A DNA stretch of 64,000 nt, taken from contig NZ_JAQFIL010000001.1 of the NCBI RefSeq assembly GCF_029504655.1, forward strand, positions 7,474,001 through 7,538,000, written 5' to 3'. Positions 50,481 to 59,571 of this stretch are shown piece by piece. The stretch comes from Catalinimonas alkaloidigena (GTDB taxonomy: Bacteria; Bacteroidota; Bacteroidia; Cytophagales; Cyclobacteriaceae). The position numbers and the translations under genes were made by a program. The first letter of the stretch is position 1; each line of letters begins with the position of its first letter. The notes under the pieces were generated by a model. The model searched no databases, was not told where the DNA came from, and saw only the letters and a program-made list of their open reading frames with translations.

Positions 50481-51452
50481 ATGGCAGATGCATCATTTGA
50501 TAATATACCTTCCCTGAATTTAGATAATTTCAGAAGTGGTAACAATGAAGAAAAGACAAAGTTTGTTGCTGAGCTTGGAAATGCATTCAACAACGTTGGT
50601 TTTGTTGCTATCAAAAACCATGGCCTCAGTGATGACCTCCGAAACAAGCTTTATCTGGCTATTCAAGAGTTTTTTAGCCTACCTGAAAGTGTAAAGAGAC
50701 AGTATGACAAGGCTGAATTACACGGACAGCGTGGATATACCAGCAAGGGTAAAGAACATGCCAAAGGGCGTACTACTGGTGACCTTAAAGAATTCTACCA
50801 GATTGGTCAAATCGTAGAAGATGATGATCCGCTTGGAGAAATATATCCTGATAACCTTTGGCCTTCTGAATTACCTACGATGGAGAAGTATGCTACCCAG
50901 GCTTTTAAAACACTGGAAAGCGCTGGTCAGGATATCCTCAAGGCAGTAGCACTGTATCTTGAGTTACCGGAAAACTATTTTGATGATAAAGTACACAATG
51001 GTAACAGTATCTTAAGAGCCATTCATTATTTTCCTATTGAAGACCCTGATGCTATCCCGGCAGACGCAGTGAGGGCTGCTGAGCATGGAGATATAAACCT
51101 GATTACTCTACTCATGGGAGCAAGTGCTGAAGGGCTGGAAATTCAGCGTAGAGATGGCAAGTGGTTTCCTGTAACGGCCCTGCCAGATCAGATTGTAGTA
51201 AATGTAGGAGATATGCTGGCACGACTCACTAATGATAAACTTAAGTCTACCATCCATAGGGTGGTGAACCCTCCTAAGGAAAAAATGAAGACTTCCCGCT
51301 ATTCAATTCCTTTCTTTCTGCATCCACGTTCGGAGATGGACCTCACCTGTCTTGAAAGTTGTGTAAGTAATGAATACCCTAAAAAGTACCATGATATGAC
51401 GGCAGGGGAGTTTTTGGATGAAAGGCTGACTGAAATCGGTTTAAAAAAGTAA
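50481..51452 (+). CDS. 2-oxoglutarate/Fe(II) oxygenase, isopenicillin N synthase-like
   Basis: 323 residues. The N-terminal DIOX_N region ('VAELGNAFNNVGFVAIKNHGL') is followed by a 2OG-Fe(II) oxygenase core. The iron ligands are His-x-Asp in 'AAEHGDINLITLLMGA' and the distal His in 'LKSTIHRVVNPP'. The 2-oxoglutarate-binding Arg-x-Ser is in 'SRYSIPFFLHP'. The catalytic set is complete. Substrate unknown; relatives make flavonoids, antibiotics or ethylene, but nothing here points to one. It is followed by chrA on the same strand after 46 bases. Confidence 0.88.
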   Translation: MADASFDNIPSLNLDNFRSGNNEEKTKFVAELGNAFNNVGFVAIKNHGLSDDLRNKLYLAIQEFFSLPESVKRQYDKAELHGQRGYTSKGKEHAKGRTTGDLKEFYQIGQIVEDDDPLGEIYPDNLWPSELPTMEKYATQAFKTLESAGQDILKAVALYLELPENYFDDKVHNGNSILRAIHYFPIEDPDAIPADAVRAAEHGDINLITLLMGASAEGLEIQRRDGKWFPVTALPDQIVVNVGDMLARLTNDKLKSTIHRVVNPPKEKMKTSRYSIPFFLHPRSEMDLTCLESCVSNEYPKKYHDMTAGEFLDERLTEIGLKK

Positions 51453-51498
51453 TGTTTGTATACGTTAAAAAAATAAAGCCTTATTAAGGTCAACTCAA

Positions 51499-52674
51499 GT
51501 GGTCAGGCGTGTTCGTCATATTATTTTTCTCAAAGATATATTCTTACTCACGATCAGTGCCTTTGGAGGTCCACAGGCACACATGACCTTGCTTTTACGC
51601 ATGATGGTAGAGAAAAGGCGTTATCTGAGTGAGAAAGAGCTTATAGAGCTTTATGCGCTATGTCAGATACTCCCCGGACCCACCTCTACCCAAACCATTA
51701 CTGCGATAGGCTATAGGATAGGAGGGGCTAAACTTGCCTTTCTTACCCTGATCGTCTGGGTTTTTCCGGCTGTCACTATCATGACTGCTTTAGCCATAGT
51801 GGTTTCACACTTTCAGCGGCAAGAGCTATCATTAGCGTTTACGCGTTTTATCCAGCCCATGGCAGTTGGTTTTGTGGCTTATGCCTCCTATACGATCAGC
51901 AAAAAGGTCGTGAGTACAAGAACAGGTATTGTGATCATGCTGCTGGCAGCAGTGGTGTCGTTTTTCATCCGTAAACCATTTATTTACCCTTTGCTTCTAT
52001 TTCTGGCAGGATTTGCTACTTCTGTTAAATGGCAAAGACATCCTCAGGAACAAAAACAAAAAATGTCTATCAAATGGGGTAATCTAATCCTTTGGATAAG
52101 TGTGTTAATAATTGCAGCAATTGTGGGAGGAATTACACAGACTTTGCCCATACGTTTGTTTGAAAATTTTTACAGAAACGGCAGCTTAATATTTGGGGGC
52201 GGGCAGGTACTGATTCCATTATTATATACAGAATTTGTAGACTTCCTTGGATATCTAAGTTCAGAAGAGTTCCTTTCTGGATATGCGATGGTGCAGGCAG
52301 TTCCTGGGCCTACATTTTCTTTTAGCGCATATATAGGTGCATTAGCGATGAGAGGTTATGGCATGAGTGGAGAAATATTGGGAGGGATAGTAGCCTCGGC
52401 AGGGATCTTTTTACCCGGTACATTTCTCATTTTTTTTATGATCAGATTTTGGGAGGAACTGAAAAAATACCGCGTGATCAAAGCTTCTTTAGAAGGAGTT
52501 ACTGCGGCAAGCTCAGGGATGGTGATTGCCGCAGCTTTCCTGTTAATGGAGCCTATCTCAGCAGATTGGATGAATACGGCTTTTATATTAGGAACATTTC
52601 TACTTTTGAAGTTCACACCAATTCCAGCCCCTTTGATCATCCTGGCCGGTTTGGGAATCGGCTTCATATTATAA
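51499..52674 (+). CDS. chrA: Chromate transporter ChrA
   Basis: 391 residues from a GTG. Two CHR domains, as in long-chain ChrA: N-terminal 'LLTISAFGGPQAHMTLLLRMMVEKRRYLSEKELIELYALCQILPGPTSTQ' and C-terminal 'GSLIFGGGQVLIPLLYTEFVDFLGYLSSEEFLSGYAMVQAVPGPTFSFSAY'. Both carry the FGG and PGP motifs. About ten membrane helices. Such proteins export chromate by exchange, though many homologues have unknown physiological anions. There is no chromate-responsive regulator next to it. A terminator follows the stop. Confidence 0.9.
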   Translation: MVRRVRHIIFLKDIFLLTISAFGGPQAHMTLLLRMMVEKRRYLSEKELIELYALCQILPGPTSTQTITAIGYRIGGAKLAFLTLIVWVFPAVTIMTALAIVVSHFQRQELSLAFTRFIQPMAVGFVAYASYTISKKVVSTRTGIVIMLLAAVVSFFIRKPFIYPLLLFLAGFATSVKWQRHPQEQKQKMSIKWGNLILWISVLIIAAIVGGITQTLPIRLFENFYRNGSLIFGGGQVLIPLLYTEFVDFLGYLSSEEFLSGYAMVQAVPGPTFSFSAYIGALAMRGYGMSGEILGGIVASAGIFLPGTFLIFFMIRFWEELKKYRVIKASLEGVTAASSGMVIAAAFLLMEPISADWMNTAFILGTFLLLKFTPIPAPLIILAGLGIGFIL

Positions 52675-52678
52675 AGAA

Positions 52679-52702
52679 AAACCCTTCCGAAGAAGGGTTT
52701 AA
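52679..52702. terminator. Terminator between chrA and the sugar transferase
   Basis: AAACCCTTC-CGAA-GAAGGGTTT (52679-52687 with 52692-52700) with A and T flanks. It lies between convergent genes, so likely bidirectional. Confidence 0.85.
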
Positions 52703-52732
52703 AGTATTTATGAAGTCTGTTTTATTCGGAGC

Positions 52733-54106
52733 TTATTTTCCCTCTGCTCTAAAAATCACCATAATAGTCATCATAATAATTTTTAGGTCCAACGAAAAAG
52801 ACACATTCTTTAAGTATAAAAGGTCAAAACGTAATCTCTGAACCATCTCATCAATATTTTCAGCATACCCAAACTTAATTTGACCAATAGAAGTAATACC
52901 CGGCTTGATATGATGTAAATACTTATACTGTGGGGCAACTTCTACAATTTGATCAATATAGTATCTTCTTTCTGGTCTGGGACCTACAATAGACATATCG
53001 CCTTTCAACACATTGAAGAACTGAGGAATCTCATCTAATCGTAGTTTTCTCATCAGCCTACCCCATGGAGTAATACGAGGATCGTTATTATACGCTAGAC
53101 AAGGCCCTTTGCACTCTGCATTGGTATACATACTTCTAAACTTGTAGATATGAAAGGGCTTTCCGCCTTTACCAATTCTTTCCTGTGAAAAAAGTACAGG
53201 GCCTCTTGAAGTAACTAAAGTGAGCAGAGCTACTAATAAAAATACCGGCAAACCTAAGATAATCACAGCCAAAGAAAACGTGATATCAAAAGCGCGTTTA
53301 AAAACAACAGCCTTTACATCTTCGGTAGAAGCATCAGTTATATTTAAAACAGGTATATTATCATACCTTTCAAGGGTTACACCCTTGTAGGCATAAGCAC
53401 GATAATCAGTAATTACTTTTGTCTTTCTTCTAAAACGCTCTCCAAAATTGAGAATCTGCTGTACTGTTTCATGCTCCAGATAAGGCGTACAGCAATAGAT
53501 TTCATCAACTTCATTTTTAAGAACAAAGTCACGCAATTTATCTATGCCCCCCAAAACCTGCTTTTCTTCAGTAGCTTTATCATCAAAATACCCCAGAAAT
53601 CTGTATCCATACTCTCTGTGACGGCCAAAGAAGCTTGTTAATTCTTCAGCAATTTCACCATATCCAGCTATTACAATTTTTCTGTTATTATATCCTTGTA
53701 GCCTATATTGTCTTAAAAAGTACGTAAATACTGCTTTCCAAAGCGAAACCATGAAAAACAGAAGGAGGTATGAAATGATCAAATGCTCTCTTGAATAGTA
53801 AAAAGCCTTAAAAGCTATGAAAAACACAGCTACTATCAGAGCATGCAATAATATGGAAGTATAATGCTTAACTAATATGTTAGGTATCGTGGAAGAAACC
53901 CTGGAGATCTTGTAAGGCTTGATGATCAATATAGACAAGATCCAGGAAATATTAACAAAAAATAAGAGCCCTGAATAGGGTGAATTAAACAAAGTGCTAA
54001 CTCCTTCAAATACAAAAAGATAAGAAGCTAAAAAGGATAAGTTGAGAAGTAATAAATCTACTCCTATGTGTATCGTCCTTATATTTTTAGAGAAACGGTG
54101 GTTCAT
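52733..54106 (-). CDS. Undecaprenyl-phosphate sugar phosphotransferase (priming, WcaJ-like)
   Basis: 457 residues. Four N-terminal membrane helices (about 12-30, 38-60, 80-98 and 105-125) and a CoA-binding-like domain ('RKIVIAGYGEIAEELTSFFGRHREYGYRFLGYFDD') precede a fifth helix and the catalytic domain ('RAFDITFSLAVIILGLPVFLL ... FSQERIGKGGKPFHIYKFRSMY', 'RKLRLDEIPQFFNVLKGDMSIVGPRPE'). It puts the first sugar-1-phosphate, often glucose, onto the lipid carrier for exopolysaccharide synthesis. It is the last gene of the locus in transcription order and is separated from wzi by 384 bases. Confidence 0.92.
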   Translation of the reverse strand: MNHRFSKNIRTIHIGVDLLLLNLSFLASYLFVFEGVSTLFNSPYSGLLFFVNISWILSILIIKPYKISRVSSTIPNILVKHYTSILLHALIVAVFFIAFKAFYYSREHLIISYLLLFFMVSLWKAVFTYFLRQYRLQGYNNRKIVIAGYGEIAEELTSFFGRHREYGYRFLGYFDDKATEEKQVLGGIDKLRDFVLKNEVDEIYCCTPYLEHETVQQILNFGERFRRKTKVITDYRAYAYKGVTLERYDNIPVLNITDASTEDVKAVVFKRAFDITFSLAVIILGLPVFLLVALLTLVTSRGPVLFSQERIGKGGKPFHIYKFRSMYTNAECKGPCLAYNNDPRITPWGRLMRKLRLDEIPQFFNVLKGDMSIVGPRPERRYYIDQIVEVAPQYKYLHHIKPGITSIGQIKFGYAENIDEMVQRLRFDLLYLKNVSFSLDLKIIMMTIMVIFRAEGK

Positions 54107-54490
54107 GTGCTATTCTCTTAACTTAATCAACTATCAAAGTTTTGTCTAAGCATATTAAACATTTATCATGCCAGGGTTGCCTCCCTTGACACATAAGAGG
54201 ATCAGATAGTTGTAATAGGGTTTATCTAAGGCTTCGCAAAGTTTAAGTTTGTAGAAGGATATGCCAAACCCATATTGTTGAATCTCTGTATGATGTAATA
54301 AATGAATTAAATCTGATCAAATTCATCTAAATTTTTAGCGGGAGCAAAGCTAATTCATTAAAAATCTAAAAAAAAAGGTATGCCATTAAAAAATATGAAA
54401 TTAAGGGAGGTTTACTTAAGATTCATACTCAAGCACTCCTTTGTACAATTATTTGATCAAAATATTAAAATTGAAGCACTTATATTTCTA
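54107..54490. other. Gap between the Wzi gene and the priming transferase
   Basis: 384 AT-rich bases with no gene. On the minus strand TAGCTTTG (54346-54353) fits a -7 element and would give a leader of about 240 bases for the transferase. No -33 partner was found. No terminator for the Wzi gene was found either. Confidence 0.4.
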
Positions 54491-56056
54491 TTACTGCTTA
54501 TTTAGTTTGATGAAGGTACCACTTGACCACTTAATACCAAACATAACTCCCATGTTTTTCGATAGCTCTCCAGCCTCCATTGTATAGGTTATACTTGTTT
54601 TTAGCTTATCATTTATTTTAAAAACAGATTCTAAGAGCATATAATGCTGTCTTAAAGGGGGGACAAATTCATATGTTAGGTCTGGGTTGGTTCTGCTCCC
54701 CCACTCTTGAATCCCTCCATTCAGTCCTCCATAAGTACCATAGTTTAAAGTAGTGGTCATGAGCAGTTTATACTCAAGTTGTGGAATAACTCTACCTTTC
54801 AAACCAATATGGTGGGCAATGATTCTATTGTTCACGATATTGAAATCAAATTTACCTTCGTCTGGATCTGAAAAGTCTTTGATATAGGTTTGTGCTCTCT
54901 GGTTGGTAAAGAAAAGCGGAGTACCTAGAATATGTCCTTTATGAGTCCATCCGGTTCTATATAGATAGTTATTATAATAGTTATCTCTGCCGCCATAGGA
55001 ATAGCCAAAATTGTCAAAATCATTAGGACGAGCATCCGTAAGCCCGGGACCACTCTGGTATAAGGTGTTTATGTACTCATAATTGATTTTTGTAAGGTAT
55101 AAGGATTCAGACTTATTTTTAATGACGAGGCCTAACAAGCGATCTTTATTCTTCCAAATGCGGCTCCCAGACCAATCTTCATAGGGAACTTGATAATAAG
55201 CTTCAAAGTCCAGAGCGCGAAGCGACAGGCTTGCTCCTATATCATAAATACCTAAATTATCTCCTAATGCATTGAGCTGCTCTCCTACAATATTATTATT
55301 GGTAGCAGGAACTCCCTCTGCACTTTTTGCAGCAATGACTCGCAAGAAATCCCTAAAGCTAGCCGGGATTTTCCCTTCGGTAGGATGCTCACCTCCCCAA
55401 AGCACAAAATGAACAAGACCTGTATAAACATTGAATTTTTTGTTGCCACCAAAACGGAGATAAAAAGTTTTCTCATGAAGAAATGGTTTACTAATGAAGC
55501 GTTCATCTTTGAACCAGCCGTGTGCAAAAGAGCCCTTGAACTGTAGAAAACTTTTGGTGAAAGGGACATTTGTATATTCAGGAACTTCAAGTAAAATTTG
55601 AGGTAAGGGGGAGGCATTTTGGCTTATGGCTAAAGAACCACTAGATAAATCTTCTGCATGGGTACCCACTGTACGCTCTTTTTTCCCGATAGTAAGTTTT
55701 AGAAAGTCGTACTGAAACGCACCATAAGCTTGTTGAAGAAAGACAGAAGACACAGGAGAACTTTGATAGCTTGCTTTATAAATCGCATCCAGCCCTAAAG
55801 AAAAACCACCTTTTTTGAATAATTGCTGCTCTGTGAAGGTAGCTGCTCTTAAGAGGGTAGCCCGGCTATCTTGCAGGTCAAAGATTCCAAATCTGTTGGA
55901 AGCTAAATAATGAGGCAAATAGTCCTTTTGACTCAATGTTTGGAAAAAATCAAGACTGTAGGCAATGGTATCTTTATGCTGCTGGGCATAGCCTGTTGTT
56001 ATTGCTTGATAGCAAAGTAAGAACAACAGAAACCCTCTAAATATGGTAAGCTTCAT
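54491..56056 (-). CDS. wzi: Capsule assembly Wzi family outer membrane protein
   Basis: 521 residues from the ATG at 56056. A longer frame reaching 56248 runs into the preceding glycosyltransferase and lacks a signal peptide, so I reject it. The signal peptide is 'MKLTIFRGFLLFLLCYQAITT', ending GYAQQ. The rest alternates short beta strands typical of an outer membrane barrel, with 'TIGKKERTVGTHAEDLSSGSLAISQNASPLPQI' and 'DNLGIYDIGASLSLRALDFEAYYQVPYED', fitting the Wzi/capsule-assembly family. Wzi holds capsular polymer at the cell surface. It overlaps the upstream glycosyltransferase gene by 20 bases. Confidence 0.85.
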   Translation of the reverse strand: MKLTIFRGFLLFLLCYQAITTGYAQQHKDTIAYSLDFFQTLSQKDYLPHYLASNRFGIFDLQDSRATLLRAATFTEQQLFKKGGFSLGLDAIYKASYQSSPVSSVFLQQAYGAFQYDFLKLTIGKKERTVGTHAEDLSSGSLAISQNASPLPQILLEVPEYTNVPFTKSFLQFKGSFAHGWFKDERFISKPFLHEKTFYLRFGGNKKFNVYTGLVHFVLWGGEHPTEGKIPASFRDFLRVIAAKSAEGVPATNNNIVGEQLNALGDNLGIYDIGASLSLRALDFEAYYQVPYEDWSGSRIWKNKDRLLGLVIKNKSESLYLTKINYEYINTLYQSGPGLTDARPNDFDNFGYSYGGRDNYYNNYLYRTGWTHKGHILGTPLFFTNQRAQTYIKDFSDPDEGKFDFNIVNNRIIAHHIGLKGRVIPQLEYKLLMTTTLNYGTYGGLNGGIQEWGSRTNPDLTYEFVPPLRQHYMLLESVFKINDKLKTSITYTMEAGELSKNMGVMFGIKWSSGTFIKLNKQ

Positions 56057-57182
56057 TTTGTTGATAATCTGCCAACTTGGATATGATAAAGTCTTTAATT
56101 TCCTGTTGAAACCGCAATACTGAGAAACTTTCAGCATGCTCTCTGATAAGCAAGGGGTCAAACTGATGATGATCCTCCTTGAATTTTTTGAGAGCTTCAA
56201 TAATGGCATTTGTACTCTGTTGGTAGAAAAACAATCCCGTGACCCCATCTTTTACAGTTTCCAGTGATCCTCCTTTGCCAAAAGCAATTACGGGCGTTCC
56301 ACAGGCCTGAGCTTCTACAGGAATAATACCAAAATCCTCATCAGCAGCAAATACAAAAGCCTTGGCTCTTTGCATGTGAGAGATAAGTGTCTTTTGGTCC
56401 TGAAATCCCAGGAAAGTTATATTAGCGCAACCAGAAGCCTTTTCTCTTATTTTTTTGTTATCTGGTCCGTCCCCGATGACTACTAATCTTTCTTCAGGTA
56501 TTCGAGAAAATGCCTCAACAATAACATCTATCTTTTTGTAAGGGACAAAGCGGGAAGCTGTGAGGAAGAAGTCTTCTTTTGCTGTGTGTAGTTCAAACTT
56601 CTCTACATGGACAGGCGGATAAATCACTTTTGCCTTACGCTTATATACCTTGTTTATTCTGGCTGCGATATAATTTGAATTGGCTATAAAATGGTCAATT
56701 CTATGGATTGTACTAAGGTCCCATTGTCTGAGGTAATGTAAAAATAGCTTTGCAAGGAAACCTTTTACCCCTTTATCTAAACCGGACTCTTTCAAATACT
56801 GATGGTATAAGTCCCAGGCGTATCGCATTGGTGAATGGCAATAACAGATATGCAGTTGGTTACTATTGGTAATTACTCCTTTAGACACAGCATGACTGTT
56901 AGAAATTACAACATCATAAGCAGACACATTGAGTTGTTCGATAGCTAGAGGCATCAAAGGTAAATAGTTTCTGTACCTCTTTTTTGCGAAGGGTAGTTTT
57001 TGGATAAAAGTAGTTTTGACCGGTTTGTTTTGTATAAAGTATTTTAGCTCATTAGGTAGAAACTCCACTACGCTGAAAAGGTCAGCATGAGGAAAGACAT
57101 TCAGAATATGTTCCAGTACTTTTTCTGAGCCTGAATGATCTACAAACCATTCATGTATAATAGCAATTTTGAGCTTTTGCAT
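56037..57182 (-). CDS. Family 4 glycosyltransferase, WbaZ-like
   Basis: 381 residues. A GT-B fold protein with N-terminal 'IAIIHEWFVDHSGSEKVLEHILNVFPHADLFSVV', 'LHICYCHSPMRYAWDLYHQYL' and the GT4 donor-binding motif 'FVFAADEDFGIIPVEAQACGTPVIAFGKGGSLETV' (E-x7-E pattern). The 'CHSPMRYAWD' block is common in WbaZ-type mannosyltransferases, so a mannosyl donor is plausible, though not proven. It acts at the cytoplasmic face of the membrane. There are 25 bases to the next glycosyltransferase upstream. Confidence 0.88.
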   Translation of the reverse strand: MQKLKIAIIHEWFVDHSGSEKVLEHILNVFPHADLFSVVEFLPNELKYFIQNKPVKTTFIQKLPFAKKRYRNYLPLMPLAIEQLNVSAYDVVISNSHAVSKGVITNSNQLHICYCHSPMRYAWDLYHQYLKESGLDKGVKGFLAKLFLHYLRQWDLSTIHRIDHFIANSNYIAARINKVYKRKAKVIYPPVHVEKFELHTAKEDFFLTASRFVPYKKIDVIVEAFSRIPEERLVVIGDGPDNKKIREKASGCANITFLGFQDQKTLISHMQRAKAFVFAADEDFGIIPVEAQACGTPVIAFGKGGSLETVKDGVTGLFFYQQSTNAIIEALKKFKEDHHQFDPLLIREHAESFSVLRFQQEIKDFIISKLADYQQNEAYHI

Positions 57183-57207
57183 TATTATTTGTTAATAGCG
57201 TAAAAAA

Positions 57208-58302
57208 TCATAAGCTATCAAGGAGGTTGACATGTTCTCGGATTGATTGATCCCAAGTATATGAAGTAACCTGCTGTAGTCCTTTTTTAATGACTTTATC
57301 TTTCTCTTTCTGAGGGTAACTGAGTATTTTTTGAATATCTGTTGCCATCTGCTGAGCATCCGTCGGGTCAGTATAATGAATATCAGCACCACAAATTTCT
57401 GGCATGCTCGCATAGTTAGAAACCAGTACCGGACAGGCGCAAGCCATCGCTTCTAGAGGAGGAAGCCCAAAGCCTTCATATAGTGAAGGAAAGACAAACA
57501 GGTCAGCTAGACTATAAATCGCTGGTAAATCTTCATCAGCTACAAAGCCTGTAAAATGGATACTGTCTTCCAAGCTTTTGTCATGAGAGATACGGTCAAA
57601 TACATGATTATCATTGGTAATGAAACCTTCCTTTTTTCCTACGATGACAAGAGAGAGGTGAGGGAATTTGTCCCTTATAAGAGCAAAGGCATTTATAAGA
57701 GATATTAAATTCTTATGAGGCTTGACATTGCCTACAAATAAGATAAAACTGTTCGGGAGCCTATATTTTTTTGTGACGCTCTGTAGTCTTTTGCTATCCC
57801 TGATAGGGTAAAAATGTGCATGATTCACTCCATTATATATCACCCTGATCTTATCAGAAGGACAAGCTGTATATTTAACAATCTCTTTCTTTGAGAACTG
57901 TGAAACAGTAATAACATGATGGCTTTTCTTGACAGCTGCCTGCATCATAATCTTCGCATAGAGCTTTTGTTTCAGGGAGAGCGTTTCAAGAAAAGCTAAA
58001 TGATATACATCGTGAATTGTAACCAAGCGTTTTTTAGCTTTTATGGGCAATATGGGTACATTATAATGCGGTGACCAGAAAATGTCACACTTAGGCACTA
58101 AGGACGGGAACTTGAAAATTTCTTGTACAGAGTATATTGAAATATTACTGGTAATTTTTATGGCTTGATAAGAGGAAATCTCTTGCGCATCACCGATTAG
58201 TGTTAAATTATATCTTTCAGCCAATGTTGGAAGTAGGCTTTGTAAGTAAGTCCCTATACCGGAGGAGTAGAGCATGCGTGCGTCTATACATAATTTTTTC
58301 AT
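57208..58302 (-). CDS. Family 4 glycosyltransferase
   Basis: 364 residues, GT-B fold. 'CIDARMLYSSGIGTYLQSLLPTLA' at the N-terminus, 'SFILFVGNVKPHKNLISLINAF' mid-protein, and the donor site 'LFVFPSLYEGFGLPPLEAMACACPVLVSNYASMPEI' (E-x7-E) are all canonical for GT4. Sugar specificity cannot be told. It lies 11 bases downstream of the Wzy-like gene and 25 upstream of the WbaZ-like gene, on the same strand. Confidence 0.9.
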   Translation of the reverse strand: MKKLCIDARMLYSSGIGTYLQSLLPTLAERYNLTLIGDAQEISSYQAIKITSNISIYSVQEIFKFPSLVPKCDIFWSPHYNVPILPIKAKKRLVTIHDVYHLAFLETLSLKQKLYAKIMMQAAVKKSHHVITVSQFSKKEIVKYTACPSDKIRVIYNGVNHAHFYPIRDSKRLQSVTKKYRLPNSFILFVGNVKPHKNLISLINAFALIRDKFPHLSLVIVGKKEGFITNDNHVFDRISHDKSLEDSIHFTGFVADEDLPAIYSLADLFVFPSLYEGFGLPPLEAMACACPVLVSNYASMPEICGADIHYTDPTDAQQMATDIQKILSYPQKEKDKVIKKGLQQVTSYTWDQSIREHVNLLDSL

Positions 58303-58313
58303 AATGGAAAAAG

Positions 58314-59546
58314 CTAAGCGCTACTCTTGCTGCTAACTTTAGAAGTGTTAAGGTTTGCAGGTTTAAAAATATAGACTGCTATTGAGTAAGCTATTGGTAC
58401 GCCTGCTGAAATAATTAGCAAAGTAAAAAATATTCCTTTACTGAATAGGTCAATTCGCCATAGTTCTGCGAATGCATATAGTATTATTGGATAAGCAGTA
58501 TAGGTGTAGTTATTCTTGTTTTTATATAACCACCCTCCTAAAAAGCCAAAAAAAGTCGACCATCCCAGTAGTTTTAATATGGCTGTTGGACCATCTTTTG
58601 TAGATAATTCAGCGTATGCAGAATTTGCGGTAAGTGTAGAGTCTACATCTGTATATGCTCGATAGTCTACTCCACTAAAAGCAGCGAGAATATTATTACC
58701 TACTCCTAATGAAACCTGAAATGGAGCAGCCAAATAAGAGACAATGTTGGTAATTACCGCAGCAAGAGGATTACTATAACCCATATCTGCATACGAACCA
58801 TAATTTCTAAGAAGAGTGGCTACAGAAAGCATGATAAAACCAAATACCATGAGTAATAACATACGGCTTAGTTTTACTTTTTTTAATAGAGAGCCATGAC
58901 GATTAGCAAGCGCCAAAAAAACTAAGATACTACAGACTAACTGTAATCTTCTTCCAAAAAAAGCGATATAAAAAATAAATGCTGCAATATTGATAAAATC
59001 TAGGAGAGTAAATTTTCGGAGAATAATAAGCCTGTAAAGCGCCCAACCAAAAGTAATAATAGTTACATAACGAAGTGAAAATATACCTGCTGAGTAGTCT
59101 TGATATATCGCTTCTGCAATTTTGTTAGTAGTAAAACTAATAACAGAATATATAAACCCATTCAACCCCAATACCTGAAAAGTCACATAGACTGTATAAA
59201 AAAAACCAAAAAGGCCAATAATGGAATACCAAATATATATATGTGATCTATCGATATTAGCAAAGCGTTCAATTTCTTTTATTTTTGGGAACTTATTACC
59301 AGTTCTAAATGCGAGGTAGGTAAGAAATATAGCAGAAAAGTACCAAGAGAAAATAAATAACAAGCTAATAGCCCCTAAGTTCTCACGCTCCTCGAAACCC
59401 TGATAGAAACCTAAAAATTCTGGCAGAACCCAGGCAAAAGCACTTGCAAATACTGTGACTGCTATTATCCAATAAGGCTTTAGAACAGTGCTAAGTAATG
59501 ATTGGGCTAGAGCTTCCGGCGACTTTTTTATTTTAATAGAACTCAT
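58314..59546 (-). CDS. Polytopic membrane protein, Wzy-like polysaccharide polymerase candidate
   Basis: 410 residues, about ten to eleven membrane helices and a long periplasmic loop (about 255-320, with 'GNNILAAFSGVDYRAYTDVDSTLTANSAYAELSTKDGPTAILK'). Primary sequence is poorly conserved in O-antigen and capsule polymerases. The call rests on topology, the large loop and its place among glycosyltransferases. It could instead be a flippase-like or acyl-transfer protein, but 10-11 helices with a large loop fit Wzy better. Confidence 0.65.
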   Translation of the reverse strand: MSSIKIKKSPEALAQSLLSTVLKPYWIIAVTVFASAFAWVLPEFLGFYQGFEERENLGAISLLFIFSWYFSAIFLTYLAFRTGNKFPKIKEIERFANIDRSHIYIWYSIIGLFGFFYTVYVTFQVLGLNGFIYSVISFTTNKIAEAIYQDYSAGIFSLRYVTIITFGWALYRLIILRKFTLLDFINIAAFIFYIAFFGRRLQLVCSILVFLALANRHGSLLKKVKLSRMLLLMVFGFIMLSVATLLRNYGSYADMGYSNPLAAVITNIVSYLAAPFQVSLGVGNNILAAFSGVDYRAYTDVDSTLTANSAYAELSTKDGPTAILKLLGWSTFFGFLGGWLYKNKNNYTYTAYPIILYAFAELWRIDLFSKGIFFTLLIISAGVPIAYSIAVYIFKPANLNTSKVSSKSSA

Positions 59547-59571
59547 GAATGCTTTACTTCCAGTGTACTAT

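Noticed and set aside
56057..56248. Upstream start for the Wzi gene
   Set aside because: It lies inside the glycosyltransferase gene and hides the clear signal peptide that begins at 56056.
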